Assembly (NCBI RefSeq): GCF_030848305.1
Contig: NZ_CP114598.1
Span: 682,001 to 746,000 of the forward strand
Length of the DNA: 64,000 nucleotides
Source: Akkermansia muciniphila
GTDB taxonomy: Bacteria > Verrucomicrobiota > Verrucomicrobiia > Verrucomicrobiales > Akkermansiaceae
Direction of reading: 5' to 3'
Shown here: piece by piece, positions 25,785-35,566 of the stretch
How positions within the stretch are numbered: the stretch's first letter is position 1
Layout of the letters: each line of letters opens with the position of its first letter
Program-made: the position numbers and the translations under genes
Notes under the pieces: generated by a model
Databases searched by the model: none
Seen by the model: only the letters and a program-made list of their open reading frames with translations
What the model was told of the DNA's origin: nothing

Positions 25785-26354
25785 ATGGAAATAAACAACC
25801 TTCTTCCCATCACTACACGGAAGGAATTAAGAATATGGCTGGAAAACAACCACCTCTCTTCCTCCTTCTGCTGGGTTCTCACAACGAGGAAACCTTCCCC
25901 ACATGCCCTCCTTTACCTGGATGCCGTGGAGGAAGCCCTGTGCTTCGGCTGGATTGACAGCACCTGCAAGAAGACGCCCTCCGGTTTCCTGGCCCAGCGT
26001 CTCACTCCGCGATCCAGAAAGAGTAAATGGTCCGAACTGAACAAGGAACGCGTCCGCCGCCTGGCCAGGCTGGGGCTAATGACGCCCCACGGCGAACAAT
26101 GTCTGCCGGAAATGAATCCGGAAGCATTCCGTATTGACCCGTATATTTTACAGCTCCTTCAACAGGATCCGCTTATTTACGCCAATTTCCTGGCATTTCC
26201 CCGTCTATACCGTCACGTGCGCCTGGATACCATTCAAATTAAAAAAAACCAGCCGGAACTGTTTCGCAAACGTCTGGAAAAATTTCTGAAGAATACCCGT
26301 GAAAACAGGATGTACGGAGAATGGCACGACGGAGGCCGGCTGCTGGAAGAATAG
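25785..26354 (+). CDS. YdeI/OmpD-associated family protein
   Basis: A 189-residue cytosolic protein. The segments YLDAVEEALCFGWIDS, AQRLTPRSRKSKWSELNKER and LGLMTPHGEQ are the hallmark of the YdeI (bacteriocin-protection/OmpD-associated) family, and the C-terminal FLAFPRLYRHVRLDTIQIKKNQ completes it. The family's biochemical role is unclear. The ATG at 25785 gives the family-like start MEINNLLPI; the open frame upstream to 25656 reads as non-coding. It has no close partner gene. Confidence 0.85.
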   Translation: MEINNLLPITTRKELRIWLENNHLSSSFCWVLTTRKPSPHALLYLDAVEEALCFGWIDSTCKKTPSGFLAQRLTPRSRKSKWSELNKERVRRLARLGLMTPHGEQCLPEMNPEAFRIDPYILQLLQQDPLIYANFLAFPRLYRHVRLDTIQIKKNQPELFRKRLEKFLKNTRENRMYGEWHDGGRLLEE

Positions 26355-26390
26355 ACGCCCCCATTTCCCTGCCGGACGTACCCGGACGTT

Positions 26391-26427
26391 ACCAGGCCGT
26401 TCCGGAGCTATTCCGGAACGGCCTGGT
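26391..26427. terminator. Bidirectional hairpin between YdeI-like gene and autotransporter
   Basis: A perfect 16-bp stem (26391-26406 with 26412-26427) with a 5-nt loop, centred between two converging genes. The U-tail is weak on both sides. Confidence 0.75.
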
Positions 26428-26449
26428 CATCATATCATGTTACTTTCTG

Positions 26450-29400
26450 TTAGAAGTCGTAACGGTAGCCGACGCTTCCGTTCACCGAGCTGGACCCGTC
26501 TCGGATGTCCGCGTTGCCGTTGACGAAGACGGTTCCTTTCGTCCCCACCGGCACGCTCAGCCCCGCTCCGAGCTGCAGCGCCGTCGTTCCCGCTTTCGCC
26601 CCTCTCACGCTTTGCGTGAAGCCGGGGTTGCCCAGCAGGGTGACGTTTGTTTCTCCCCTCCGGTCTCCCAGGTCCTGCGCCGCGTTGACCCGGATTTCCC
26701 CCAGCGCTTCACGTCCGAAGATGTTGCTGCCTACAAGACCCATCCAACGGCCGCCCAGCGCCACTGTTCCCGTCGTCCAGTCCTGCCGGCCGACGTTCAG
26801 GCCCGCGTTGCCCGCGCCCGTTTCTTCATAGCCGTCCATCCGCGTCGTCACCACCGAGGCGTTGAACAGCGGCTGCAGCACGCTGCTGCGGTTTTCGTCA
26901 AGGTAGATGTCGTAGGTGAGTTCGTACATGGCTCCAAGGCCCCACCCGCCGGTGCTGCCCTGCGTGCTGTAGCTTCCTTCCCCGTAGTTGACCGTACGGT
27001 TGAGTGTCGCGTCGTTCCATCCTCCCGTCAGGATGAGCGTGTGCGCCCAGCGTTTGTTCTGGTAGCGCCCGAAGAGGCTGGCGTAGTAGCTGTCCAGGTG
27101 GCCGTCGGCGCTGTCCGCCGCGCTGGCCGTCAGGTCTCCGTAGCTGGCCGTGAAGGCCGCTCCCACGGTGACGCGGTCGCTGAGGTCCGCGTCCATGCCC
27201 ACAGTACCTCCCCAGGTGGTGAGCCGGTAGCCGCTTTCATCTCCCCGGGTGTCGAGCTGGGCGTAGGAGCCCGTGCCTTCCATCCACATGTGGAAGCGGG
27301 GGAGGTCGTCGTTGACGTAGGCGGGGTTGACGCCCATGAGGGTGGTCCGGTTGCGGATCCAGCCCATCTGGTCGCGCAGGGCGTCCCGCTGCGCCGTACC
27401 CAGCGCGTTGACTGTGCTTCCTGCCACCGCTGCCAGGGAATGCCTGGCTGCGGAAGGATTATTGAGCATGTCCTTATTGAGGGCTCCCAGGAAATCCGTG
27501 ACAGTCTGGTCTACGGAACCATTCCTGGCAGCATCCCAAAGCAGATTGGCTCCCGCCATGGAGTTGGCCGTGTCCGCTACGCCGGCATAGATATTGTCCG
27601 TCTGTTCTTCCGCCTTCAGAACCACCTTATCTCCTTCCTGCACCAGATGGGCATTCTTGTAATAGGTGAGGAAAAGGCCTCCGACCGTCAGCGTATTTTC
27701 TCCCAGGTCAATCGTTCCGTTGCCGGTGAGCTCCATCAGCGTGAGTTCCATCGGATTGCCCGATTTCCAGGTGATATTGACGTCCGGGATGGAGGTGACA
27801 TGGAAAGAGGCGCCATCTTCAATGACAACGTCTCCGGAAGCCTCTATGAAGCTGGCGGTCATATCGGCATCAGTATTTAAGGTGAAAGTAGTAGTGGACC
27901 CGCTGCTGAAAGAAGCGTTCTCCACGCTCAGAGTGGTATTGACCGCCGTCAGGGAATTGTCGCTGGCCTGAATGGTCAGGTTGCCGTTGTTGACCAGATT
28001 GCCGTAACTGAGACGGCTTCCATCCACATCCGCGTTGCCCTGGAGAACCAGATTCCCTCCGCTGACCGTAAGACCGGTATCCGCGCCGGAGCTGCGCAGA
28101 ACCTGCGTTCCCGCTCCGGAAACATCCAGCGTTCCTTCTCCCAGCGTCCCATCATATGTGTGAGTTTGGCCGGAAGCCGCCCGAATTTGCAGAGTCTGTC
28201 CATTCAGTTCCAGAGAACCGGAGCCGTTCAGCCCGCCGGCAGAACCGTCTGCCTCCAGGCTCAGGGAACCGCCCAGGTCCAGTACCACGCCGGAAAGCGT
28301 ACTGTCCGCAGCCAGCCCCAAAGAAGCGCCTTCCGCAATAGCCAGCGTACCGGGGCCGGAAATTTCCGTATGGGAAAGGCCGTCGGTAGCGCCTGTCAGC
28401 GTCAATGTTCCGGAAGGAGCGATATCCAGCTTTCCGCCGTTGTCGCCGCCTGCCAGCTCCTGGGCCGTCGCGCGGCCTCCTACTCCAATCACTGCAGGGG
28501 AGCCCGCATCCGCGGAATTCAGATGCAGAGCTTCCACGTCAGCCGTGCCGTTGAGCTGAAGCGTTCCTTCTTCCGCAATGATATCCCCGGCCAGCGACAC
28601 ATTCCCGGACAGGGTGAGTTTGTTCGCTCCCGTTTTGACGAGGTCCGTGTTGGCCGCAGCCCCGTTCAGGCCGCTGATGTCCCCGGCAAAAGAAGTATCC
28701 ACTCCCGCGCCGTCATGGAAGAGGCTGTTTTGCAGTTCAATGCTTCCCTTGTCCTCCGCCGTATTGGTGACAATCAGGCTGCCCGTGCCCGTCTGGCCCG
28801 GCTCAGTTCCCGGTGCGGTCAGGTTTTTGATTACCATGGAGCCGTCCGACTGGACATAAAGGTCCTGGTCCACAATGACGGCCTGGTAGAAGTTGAGGGA
28901 CTGGTCCGTGACCGGATTGTCCGCGCTGCCCGCGCCATCCACGGAAGACACGTAAACCAGGTCCGTATCACCGGAGAGAACAATGCCGCCTCCGTTGACG
29001 CCCACGATGCCGAAGCCCAAAGCGGCGAAAAGCGGGTTAGCCGTTATGTGGCTCTTAAGCGTTTCAAGGTCCTGCGCAAAACTGCCGTTGGTCAGAAGTA
29101 TCTCCAGATTTCCGGCCGCCGTTTTCATGGCATTCATGACGCTGGTGAGGTCCAGCGTCAGCGTGGAACCGTCTTCAAAGGAGATGCCGCCCAGATTGTC
29201 CCCCGTGCCCTCAAACTGAACCAGAAAATCCTCTCCCGAGAAGGGATCTCCGGAAATATTGCCCGCTCCCACCGCAAGGTTGCTGTCTGAGCCGTTCACC
29301 GTCCAGGTGGAACCCTGCTTGAGTCCGGTGAGCTGCGTTCCGGCAGCAGTGGTGACAACTGACCCCAGTCCGGCGGCATCCAGACCTCCCAGGGCAATAT

Positions 29401-32400
29401 TGCCGGAATCGGCAATCGCATGGACATGAACCTTGTTTGCGTCCGTTCCTGCGTAACTTCCGGCGTTCGCCAGCGCTCCGGATTGAATAAGGATATTAGT
29501 AGTGGTGGCCGCACCGGAAAGGTCCAGCGTGCCCTTGGCCAGCGTCAGCGTCCCCGTCAGGCCGTTGGCGCGGTCCCCCACGGCAAAAGCGCCGGAGGTG
29601 CTGACCGTAAGACTGCCCGCTCCGGCAATGGTTCCGGCCCAGGCGGCGTTGTCCCCGGTTCCGTCGCCCAGCTGGACAGAAGAATTCTGGGAAATATTCA
29701 ACTCTCCCGTGGTCGTATTCGCCCCGGTAAGAATCAGCTTGTCGCTTCCCTGAATGCTCAGGGAGGCCGTATCAATCACATTCCCGGCATAAAGCAGGTT
29801 CCCTGCCGTACCCGTGTAGTTGACGCGGTAGGTTCCGGTTCCTCCCAGGGAAACGGCCTTGATGAATTCGCCCGTATCCAGCGTGGACGCCGCACCGCCG
29901 TTGCCAAAGGACAGGATGGCATTCCCACGGCCGGAATGCACCGTTCCCATAAAACCGGTGAGATCTCCCGTAAAAATGGCCGTCAGAGTCGGGTCTCCGG
30001 CCGCCGTTATTCCGAGGTTGGCCCCCGCTTCGCTCGTCAGGCTTCCCGCCAGAACCAGCGTCTGGTTGGAATTGCCGTTCAGCCAGCCCCCAGCAGCCAT
30101 CACATGGATATCGGCATTAATGGGATCGGCAGCGGAATTGACAAAAAAGCCGCGCCCATCCAGTTCCAGCGTGGCACCCCCGATTGCCGCGGCATTGGCG
30201 AAGCCGACTTCATTCCACGCAGCGTTGACGCCGTTGCCAGCCAGCCTCATGGTACCGGTAAAGCCGCTGTTGTCTCCGGTGACGGAATAGCGGCCGCCTC
30301 CGGGGAAGGCGCCTCCTTCCTTCTTACCGAGGACCAGTGTTCCGGCTCCGGTAATGCGGCCTGACAGAGTATCCGTATTTACGGAGTTATGGGCACGGTT
30401 GTCCTGTATCTGGAGAGTCGCGTTTTCAGCGATGGAAACATTGCCGCTCCAGGTTCGCGTAACGCTATTATCCCCAATGCTATAAAACAGGGTTCCTTCG
30501 TTTACGGTGATGGCGCCGGCAAAGGTTCCCCCTTGCACCGTATTGATGGTCAGCAGACCATTCCCGAGCTTGACGATATCCTTGTTTCCCAGCTCCTGGG
30601 TGTACGTAGCCCAGGATATATTATTCCCGTTCGTATTCACCCGGATGGCCGCCGTACTGGCGGCAGCGTCGATGAGGCCGGAAATATCCTGCGCAGCTCC
30701 CGTGCCATACGTGAAAGTGCCTCCACCAAAAATAATATTGTTGGTCGCTACCAGCCCCGTCGTGCCTTCCGTATTCAGCACCAGTTCCCCCCCGTTCAAC
30801 GTTACCGTGCCGGTGCCCAGGCCCTGAACAACGTTGAGATTAAGGGTGCCGGCCATAATGGTCGTGCCGCCGGAGAACGTATTTGCGCCGGTATTTTCAA
30901 TGGTCAACACCCCTTCTCCACGTTTAATGAGGGACATCGGTCCCGTCCCGTCCACAAGGGTCCCTGTTCCCGTGAACGTGTAGGCCGTTTCTCCATTGTT
31001 GACCGTAAGACGCGCGGAAGAAACATTCCCGTCTATAGTGACGGCGGAGGCGGATATGCCAGCCAGATCTTCAAAATTGGCGGATTTGGAAGCGTCATAG
31101 ACGATTGCCGTTCCGTCCTTGTCCAGCCAGACGGCTGAACCTCCTGTCGCCGTCCAGGTGCCCGCACTTCCCCCGTTCCAGTTGAGGGCTTCGCCCAACG
31201 CCTTGACACGCAGGTAAAGAGTGTTTCCGGACAGTTCCAGGGCATAGGTATAATCTTCGGAAAGACTGCTGGAATCAAAAGAAAAATTGCTGGCCGTCAA
31301 CGTACCGAAACTGTCTGCCGCAATCAGTCTGTAGTCATTTTCCATCGTCTGGTCCACTCCGCTGATCGTCAGGGTCAGCGTTCCTTCCGTACTAAAGGAG
31401 AGCGTGCCGCCCGACTGGATGACAGCGGCGCTGGAGGAATTCAGGCCCGTCAAATCCAGTGTCAGAACGGAAGCCGGGGAAAGAGTCATGTTGCCCGCAG
31501 AGGTAAGGCGGGCTCCGGCGCCCATCGTAATGGAGTTGCCGAAGGCCACTCCGCCGGCAAGCCCGAAACTGAGCTCCCCTGCGGAAACCGTCAGCGCATT
31601 GGCAAATCCGGCAGAGGAACCGAGCGTAAGTTTGCCCGCTCCGCTCTTGGTAAAAGCGCTGCGGCCATCCAGCACCGTCGCGTTGGCAATAAGGGCGTCC
31701 GTCCCTTCCCCCGCGGAAATCTCGTCAAATCCGGAAATCACGGCATTCTCAAACATGTCTTCGCGAGTCACGCCGTTCAGGTTCAACACGCTCCTGGTGA
31801 CCGTATCTCCCCGGCCCTGACCGGATATGGTTGTCGTTCCGGAGAAAACGGCATCATTGCCCGTCAGGGTCACGCTGGCCAAGGCCGTAGTCAGGGAAGT
31901 GCCGTTGACCTTTTGGCCACCCGCATAAATGGAGGCATTATTGAACGTCCCGCCGCTAATGGAAAGATTGGCTTCTCCAATAGTCAATGCGGAATTGGCA
32001 TTGTTGCGTTCCACGTAAGTGCCCAGGGATATTTGAGCTCCATCGAACGTGCCGCCCGTAATCGTTATATTGGTGGAACCGATATTTCCGGTAAGGGCGG
32101 CGGTAGCGGTTCCATTAATGTAGGAGCCGCCCCAGATTTGTCCCGTATACGTCCCGGACTTGAAGGTCAAATTGGTGGAACCTGTAATATTTAATGTGCT
32201 CTCTCCCGTTTCCACCCAGCTTCCCCCCGCAATCATGGCCGCTACCGTGTTGCCGCCCAAATCCAGCGTCATATTGGTATCCGCCAGGTTCCAGGCAGAT
32301 GTGCTTAAACGGGCGCCTGCAAAAATTTTCCTGGTCCCATCTCCGGAAAAAGCAGCGCCTGTGATCGTTGTCGCCACACCCTGCGAAAACAAACTCTGAG

Positions 32401-33346
32401 CAAAAGTCCCCCCCGTGATTTCTATGGAAGCGGACGAATGCTCTGCAATATTTGCGGCAGAACCTGAAGACGTCGCATCGGACAGGCCATACACATTCGC
32501 GTTGTACTGGCCTCCCGTAATGCGCAACCTGGCCGTATAGGCGTTCGTCCCGTCTCCCAACTGAACCTGGCCTCTCCCCAGAAGGGCAACGGAACCATTA
32601 AAAGTTCCTCCGTCCAGATTCAGAGAGACATTGCCGATAATGGTCGATTTCTGCCCTGCCCCGCGTGTCGTTCCAGCCGTTACCAGCTGGGCGAAAGTCC
32701 CGCCGTCTATGGTGAACGTCACGTCCCCCGTATGGCGGAAGGATTCCTGCCCCAGCCCTATGCACCAGCTGCTACTGGGATTGGAAACCGAAATTCCGGC
32801 CCATTCCCCACCATGAATGTTGACGGTATATGTCCCCGTCGTCTGGTAGGCATCATTTTTATTTCCATCCCCCACCAGGGAAAAACCATTAACCGTGCCG
32901 GCATTCCGGTCCACATTGAGAGTAATGTCGGCGGACACAATCCGGTTCTGGTTGCTCCACCCCATCAACTGGGCATTGGTATTCAGCAGGGATGTTCCTT
33001 CCCCGATATTGATTACAAAGGAATTGTTCCCTCCGATGGTGACGCCTCCGGCAGTGCCCGCAACATTCCATAATTGCAGTCCTGTATAGGTTCCCCCCTC
33101 CAGATTGAGAACCCTGTTATAGCCGTCTTGATAGGTTCCGCTTGCCGTAATATCCGTTAAATAAATACCTCCGGGGGAATCCGCCTGGGTCAAGGGCTCC
33201 CCTTCCGGCGGCGTAATCGTATATTGGTCGTCAGCAAAAGAAATTGTCGTTTCTCCATTGCCCGTCAACGTATAGTCAGACCATGCCGGAGAAATGAAAC
33301 AGGACAGAAGAGCGGATAAAAGAACCAGAGGCAAGTGCGGGCGCAT
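26450..33346 (-). CDS. Giant autotransporter with PATR-type passenger
   Basis: A 2298-residue type V-secreted protein and the longest gene here. The signal peptide is residues 1-23 (LVLLSALLSCFISPAWS). The passenger is Gly/Thr/Asn/Ala-rich beta-helix with many autotransporter-associated strand repeats of the LVKTGANKLTLSGN and GGTTIMAGTLNLN type. A linker with AGVADTANSMAGANLLWDAA leads into an autotransporter beta-barrel of about the last 290 residues, ending in the aromatic YRYDF required for BAM recognition. The passenger has no protease or sugar-binding motif I can recognise; an adhesin or surface-coat role is inference. The upstream region carries palindromes that suggest tight regulation. 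Confidence 0.95.
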   Translation of the reverse strand: MRPHLPLVLLSALLSCFISPAWSDYTLTGNGETTISFADDQYTITPPEGEPLTQADSPGGIYLTDITASGTYQDGYNRVLNLEGGTYTGLQLWNVAGTAGGVTIGGNNSFVINIGEGTSLLNTNAQLMGWSNQNRIVSADITLNVDRNAGTVNGFSLVGDGNKNDAYQTTGTYTVNIHGGEWAGISVSNPSSSWCIGLGQESFRHTGDVTFTIDGGTFAQLVTAGTTRGAGQKSTIIGNVSLNLDGGTFNGSVALLGRGQVQLGDGTNAYTARLRITGGQYNANVYGLSDATSSGSAANIAEHSSASIEITGGTFAQSLFSQGVATTITGAAFSGDGTRKIFAGARLSTSAWNLADTNMTLDLGGNTVAAMIAGGSWVETGESTLNITGSTNLTFKSGTYTGQIWGGSYINGTATAALTGNIGSTNITITGGTFDGAQISLGTYVERNNANSALTIGEANLSISGGTFNNASIYAGGQKVNGTSLTTALASVTLTGNDAVFSGTTTISGQGRGDTVTRSVLNLNGVTREDMFENAVISGFDEISAGEGTDALIANATVLDGRSAFTKSGAGKLTLGSSAGFANALTVSAGELSFGLAGGVAFGNSITMGAGARLTSAGNMTLSPASVLTLDLTGLNSSSAAVIQSGGTLSFSTEGTLTLTISGVDQTMENDYRLIAADSFGTLTASNFSFDSSSLSEDYTYALELSGNTLYLRVKALGEALNWNGGSAGTWTATGGSAVWLDKDGTAIVYDASKSANFEDLAGISASAVTIDGNVSSARLTVNNGETAYTFTGTGTLVDGTGPMSLIKRGEGVLTIENTGANTFSGGTTIMAGTLNLNVVQGLGTGTVTLNGGELVLNTEGTTGLVATNNIIFGGGTFTYGTGAAQDISGLIDAAASTAAIRVNTNGNNISWATYTQELGNKDIVKLGNGLLTINTVQGGTFAGAITVNEGTLFYSIGDNSVTRTWSGNVSIAENATLQIQDNRAHNSVNTDTLSGRITGAGTLVLGKKEGGAFPGGGRYSVTGDNSGFTGTMRLAGNGVNAAWNEVGFANAAAIGGATLELDGRGFFVNSAADPINADIHVMAAGGWLNGNSNQTLVLAGSLTSEAGANLGITAAGDPTLTAIFTGDLTGFMGTVHSGRGNAILSFGNGGAASTLDTGEFIKAVSLGGTGTYRVNYTGTAGNLLYAGNVIDTASLSIQGSDKLILTGANTTTGELNISQNSSVQLGDGTGDNAAWAGTIAGAGSLTVSTSGAFAVGDRANGLTGTLTLAKGTLDLSGAATTTNILIQSGALANAGSYAGTDANKVHVHAIADSGNIALGGLDAAGLGSVVTTAAGTQLTGLKQGSTWTVNGSDSNLAVGAGNISGDPFSGEDFLVQFEGTGDNLGGISFEDGSTLTLDLTSVMNAMKTAAGNLEILLTNGSFAQDLETLKSHITANPLFAALGFGIVGVNGGGIVLSGDTDLVYVSSVDGAGSADNPVTDQSLNFYQAVIVDQDLYVQSDGSMVIKNLTAPGTEPGQTGTGSLIVTNTAEDKGSIELQNSLFHDGAGVDTSFAGDISGLNGAAANTDLVKTGANKLTLSGNVSLAGDIIAEEGTLQLNGTADVEALHLNSADAGSPAVIGVGGRATAQELAGGDNGGKLDIAPSGTLTLTGATDGLSHTEISGPGTLAIAEGASLGLAADSTLSGVVLDLGGSLSLEADGSAGGLNGSGSLELNGQTLQIRAASGQTHTYDGTLGEGTLDVSGAGTQVLRSSGADTGLTVSGGNLVLQGNADVDGSRLSYGNLVNNGNLTIQASDNSLTAVNTTLSVENASFSSGSTTTFTLNTDADMTASFIEASGDVVIEDGASFHVTSIPDVNITWKSGNPMELTLMELTGNGTIDLGENTLTVGGLFLTYYKNAHLVQEGDKVVLKAEEQTDNIYAGVADTANSMAGANLLWDAARNGSVDQTVTDFLGALNKDMLNNPSAARHSLAAVAGSTVNALGTAQRDALRDQMGWIRNRTTLMGVNPAYVNDDLPRFHMWMEGTGSYAQLDTRGDESGYRLTTWGGTVGMDADLSDRVTVGAAFTASYGDLTASAADSADGHLDSYYASLFGRYQNKRWAHTLILTGGWNDATLNRTVNYGEGSYSTQGSTGGWGLGAMYELTYDIYLDENRSSVLQPLFNASVVTTRMDGYEETGAGNAGLNVGRQDWTTGTVALGGRWMGLVGSNIFGREALGEIRVNAAQDLGDRRGETNVTLLGNPGFTQSVRGAKAGTTALQLGAGLSVPVGTKGTVFVNGNADIRDGSSSVNGSVGYRYDF

Positions 33347-33387
33347 AATGCTGTAACGTATTGATAATGAATAAAACTATTTTCAAG

Positions 33388-33432
33388 ACTATATTCGTAG
33401 TAATAACTAACGGATTTGAAATCCGGAGTCAA
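33388..33432 (-). promoter_or_regulatory. Autotransporter promoter region with operator-like palindrome
   Basis: On the minus strand TTGACT (33427-33432) and a downstream TATAGT (33388-33393). The 15-nt palindrome CGGATTTGAAATCCG (33411-33425) lies wholly between them, centred about 36 bases before the start expected from TATAGT (leader about 35 nt). If TTGACT is used with 17-bp spacing the -10 is weak (TAGTTA, 33404-33409), and the palindrome then fills the spacer. Either geometry fits a regulator-binding site. Confidence 0.5.
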
Positions 33433-33567
33433 TGACAATTTTTGGAGCCAAGCCCCTTAGAAACATTGAACGACCTGAGAGGAAAAGAGGGAAAAACGGG
33501 GCCGTCCGTTTCAAAAACCTGCATCATTAATATTTTAATCATTATTTGGGCTTATTTACATCATCTG

Positions 33568-33582
33568 CGGATTTCAAATCCG
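33568..33582. promoter_or_regulatory. Second copy of the 15-nt palindrome
   Basis: CGGATTTCAAATCCG, the same element as at 33411-33425 (the centre base differs because it is read on the other strand). The centres are 157 bp apart, about 15 helical turns. It lies 139 bases before tRNA-Asp and 222 upstream of the autotransporter start. The remaining bases of the 33347-33721 gap hold no supported gene. Confidence 0.45.
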
Positions 33583-33648
33583 GCCACTTATTTAACCTTT
33601 TTCCCCCAGCCAACGAAATATGCATGCAGGAAAAAATGATTTCTTTTC

Positions 33649-33677
33649 TTGCATTCCTGAAGAAGTGCCTGTATAAG
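33649..33677 (+). promoter_or_regulatory. Promoter for tRNA-Asp
   Basis: TTGCAT at 33649-33654, a 17-bp spacer and TATAAG at 33672-33677, about 45 bases upstream of the mature tRNA. Confidence 0.6.
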
Positions 33678-33721
33678 CCTCCACGTCCCCGCCGCCAGGC
33701 AGGGACGGCATCCAAGGTTAT

Positions 33722-33799
33722 GGAGCGGTAGCTCAGTTCGGTTAGAGCGCCAGCCTGTCACGCTGGAGGTCGCGGGTTCGAGCCCCGTCCGCTTCGCCA
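33722..33799 (+). tRNA. tRNA-Asp (anticodon GTC)
   Basis: A 78-nt cloverleaf with acceptor GGAGCGG/CCGCTTC, D-arm GCTC/GAGC, anticodon stem CCAGC/GCTGG enclosing CTGTCAC (GTC), T-arm with TTCGAGC, discriminator G and an encoded CCA. Confidence 0.97.
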
Positions 33800-33816
33800 C
33801 CTTGTTCAGAAGAAAC

Positions 33817-33839
33817 AGCCGCCTCCGGGCGGCTTTTTT
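33817..33839 (+). terminator. Terminator after tRNA-Asp
   Basis: A 7-bp stem (33817-33823 with 33828-33834), a 4-nt loop and six T at 33834-33839. Confidence 0.85.
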
Positions 33840-33940
33840 GCGTTCCAAAAACCTGAATCCCGGAAAACAGCCCGTCTTTCGGGAATGTTTTACTGGAAAA
33901 AGGGGCCGGACCCGTTAAAATGAGGGCCAGCATTACCATC

Positions 33941-35500
33941 ATGAGCATACTTTCGGACCGTCTTTCCGAGGAAATACTGCAAGCCCGCCAGCGCGTCTAT
34001 ACCGTTGGCGAACCGACTCCTCTCCAGCGATTGAATCTGCCGGGCATCGAAGCCCCGGTATATGCCAAGAGGGAGGATCTGGGCCCCATCCGGGCTTATA
34101 AGTGGCGCGGAGCGTTCAATTGCATGGCCGCATTGAGCCAGGAGGCCCGAGACAAAGGCATTGTGGCGGCCTCCGCCGGCAATCACGCCCAGGGCGTCGC
34201 GCTGGCGGCCAGAGTCCTGAACTGCCATGCCACCATTTTCATGCCGCGCTCCACGCCGGAAGTGAAGCAGACGGAAGTGCGCCGCCACGGCGGCAGACAT
34301 GTGAAGATTATGCTCCACGGGGACTGCTATGACGAGACGGCCGCTGCCGCCCATGAATACGCGGAAACCCACGGCAGCACGTTTGTTCACCCCTATGACG
34401 ACCTGGTGACCATGGCCGGACAGGGAACGCTGGCGGACGAAGTGGTGATGAGCGGAGAAGGCCCTTTTGACCGCGCGTATGTCGCTATCGGCGGCGGCGG
34501 CCTGGCCGCATCCGTAGCGTGCTGGCTGAAAAAGTTCTGGCCCCGCATCAAGGTCATCGGCGTGGAAGGCGTTGACCAGGCTTCCATGAAAACCTCCATT
34601 GAACAGGGACGCCGGGTGAACTTGGATTACGTGGACGTTTTCTGCGACGGCACGGCCGTCCACATTCCCGGAGAATTAACCTATCCCCTTTGCCGGGAAC
34701 TGGTTGACGAGTTCGTGACCGTTACCAATAATGAGGTCTGCCAGGCCATCCGGGCTATGTGGGAATCCTCCCGCGTCGTGCCCGAACCCTCCGGAGCCAT
34801 GAGCCTGGCAGGATTCCTGAAACAGTGGAACCGGGGCGAAGTACAGCCGGAGGAAAAGAGCTTCGTGGTCATTTCCGGAGCCAATATGGATTTCACCCAC
34901 CTCACCCAGATTGCCCGGCAGGCGGGCATCGGCAACCACGAAACGCGCTATCTGCGCATTTCCATGGATTCCAAGCGCGGCCAGGTGCTTAAGTACCTGC
35001 GCCACATGCCTCAGGATACGACGCTGGTGGATGTGCAGTACGGCAAAACGGAAGGAGACACCCAATACCCCGTGTTCGGCATTGCCGCTTCTGATGAAGA
35101 CCTGGACACCATCCGCACAACACTGAAGAAGAAGGGAATCGAATTCGAAGATATCAGCGAGGACGACGACGTGCGCTTCCGCATGATCCACTACCAGCCG
35201 GAGCTGTGTCAGCACCCCCTGTTCGTCCACATTGAATTTCCGGAACGCGCAGGAGCTTTCCTTGACTTCATGGAACGTATCGCGGATCTGGCTTCCCTCT
35301 GTTATTTCAACTACACCTATACCGGAGAACGCGTAGGCCGCGCCCTAGTGGGCATGGAATTTGATACAGTGGAAGACCGGGAAACCATTCGGGAACGCAT
35401 GAGCGCCTTTTCCAAAAACATCATCAGGTCCATTCGGGAAATTTCCCCCGAGGCCTTCCAGCGGATCATGGGGGGCAGACAGTTGACAGGCAATCATTGA
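33941..35500 (+). CDS. ilvA: Threonine ammonia-lyase (threonine deaminase)
   Basis: PLP-dependent conversion of threonine to 2-oxobutanoate and ammonia, the entry to isoleucine synthesis. From the ATG at 33941 it has 519 residues. The PLP lysine is in RAYKWRGAFN; AASAGNHAQGVALAA and the Gly-rich AIGGGGLAAS loop bind the cofactor phosphate; PEPSGAMSLAG follows. The C-terminal 180 residues are ACT-like regulatory modules, with two possible ACT repeats, as in the biosynthetic, isoleucine-sensitive enzyme; that points to IlvA rather than catabolic TdcB. An ATG at 33920 is possible but overlaps a TAAAAT element that may be the -10 box. No ilv genes adjoin. Confidence 0.9.
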   Translation: MSILSDRLSEEILQARQRVYTVGEPTPLQRLNLPGIEAPVYAKREDLGPIRAYKWRGAFNCMAALSQEARDKGIVAASAGNHAQGVALAARVLNCHATIFMPRSTPEVKQTEVRRHGGRHVKIMLHGDCYDETAAAAHEYAETHGSTFVHPYDDLVTMAGQGTLADEVVMSGEGPFDRAYVAIGGGGLAASVACWLKKFWPRIKVIGVEGVDQASMKTSIEQGRRVNLDYVDVFCDGTAVHIPGELTYPLCRELVDEFVTVTNNEVCQAIRAMWESSRVVPEPSGAMSLAGFLKQWNRGEVQPEEKSFVVISGANMDFTHLTQIARQAGIGNHETRYLRISMDSKRGQVLKYLRHMPQDTTLVDVQYGKTEGDTQYPVFGIAASDEDLDTIRTTLKKKGIEFEDISEDDDVRFRMIHYQPELCQHPLFVHIEFPERAGAFLDFMERIADLASLCYFNYTYTGERVGRALVGMEFDTVEDRETIRERMSAFSKNIIRSIREISPEAFQRIMGGRQLTGNH

Positions 35501-35566
35501 CAGTCCACCCATCCAGGGAGCTTGAGAAAGATCGGCTCCCTGTGCTCATCACGGCCTTTTTCTCCC

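Noticed and set aside
26321-33073. Several long plus-strand frames opposite the autotransporter
   Set aside because: They follow the repeat periodicity of the autotransporter, and their composition (Arg/Gly/Val/Pro-rich) is that of a shadow frame.
33442-33639. A 65-codon frame starting with TTG upstream of tRNA-Asp
   Set aside because: Rare start codon, no ribosome site, AT-rich, runs through the second palindrome and does not resemble any protein.
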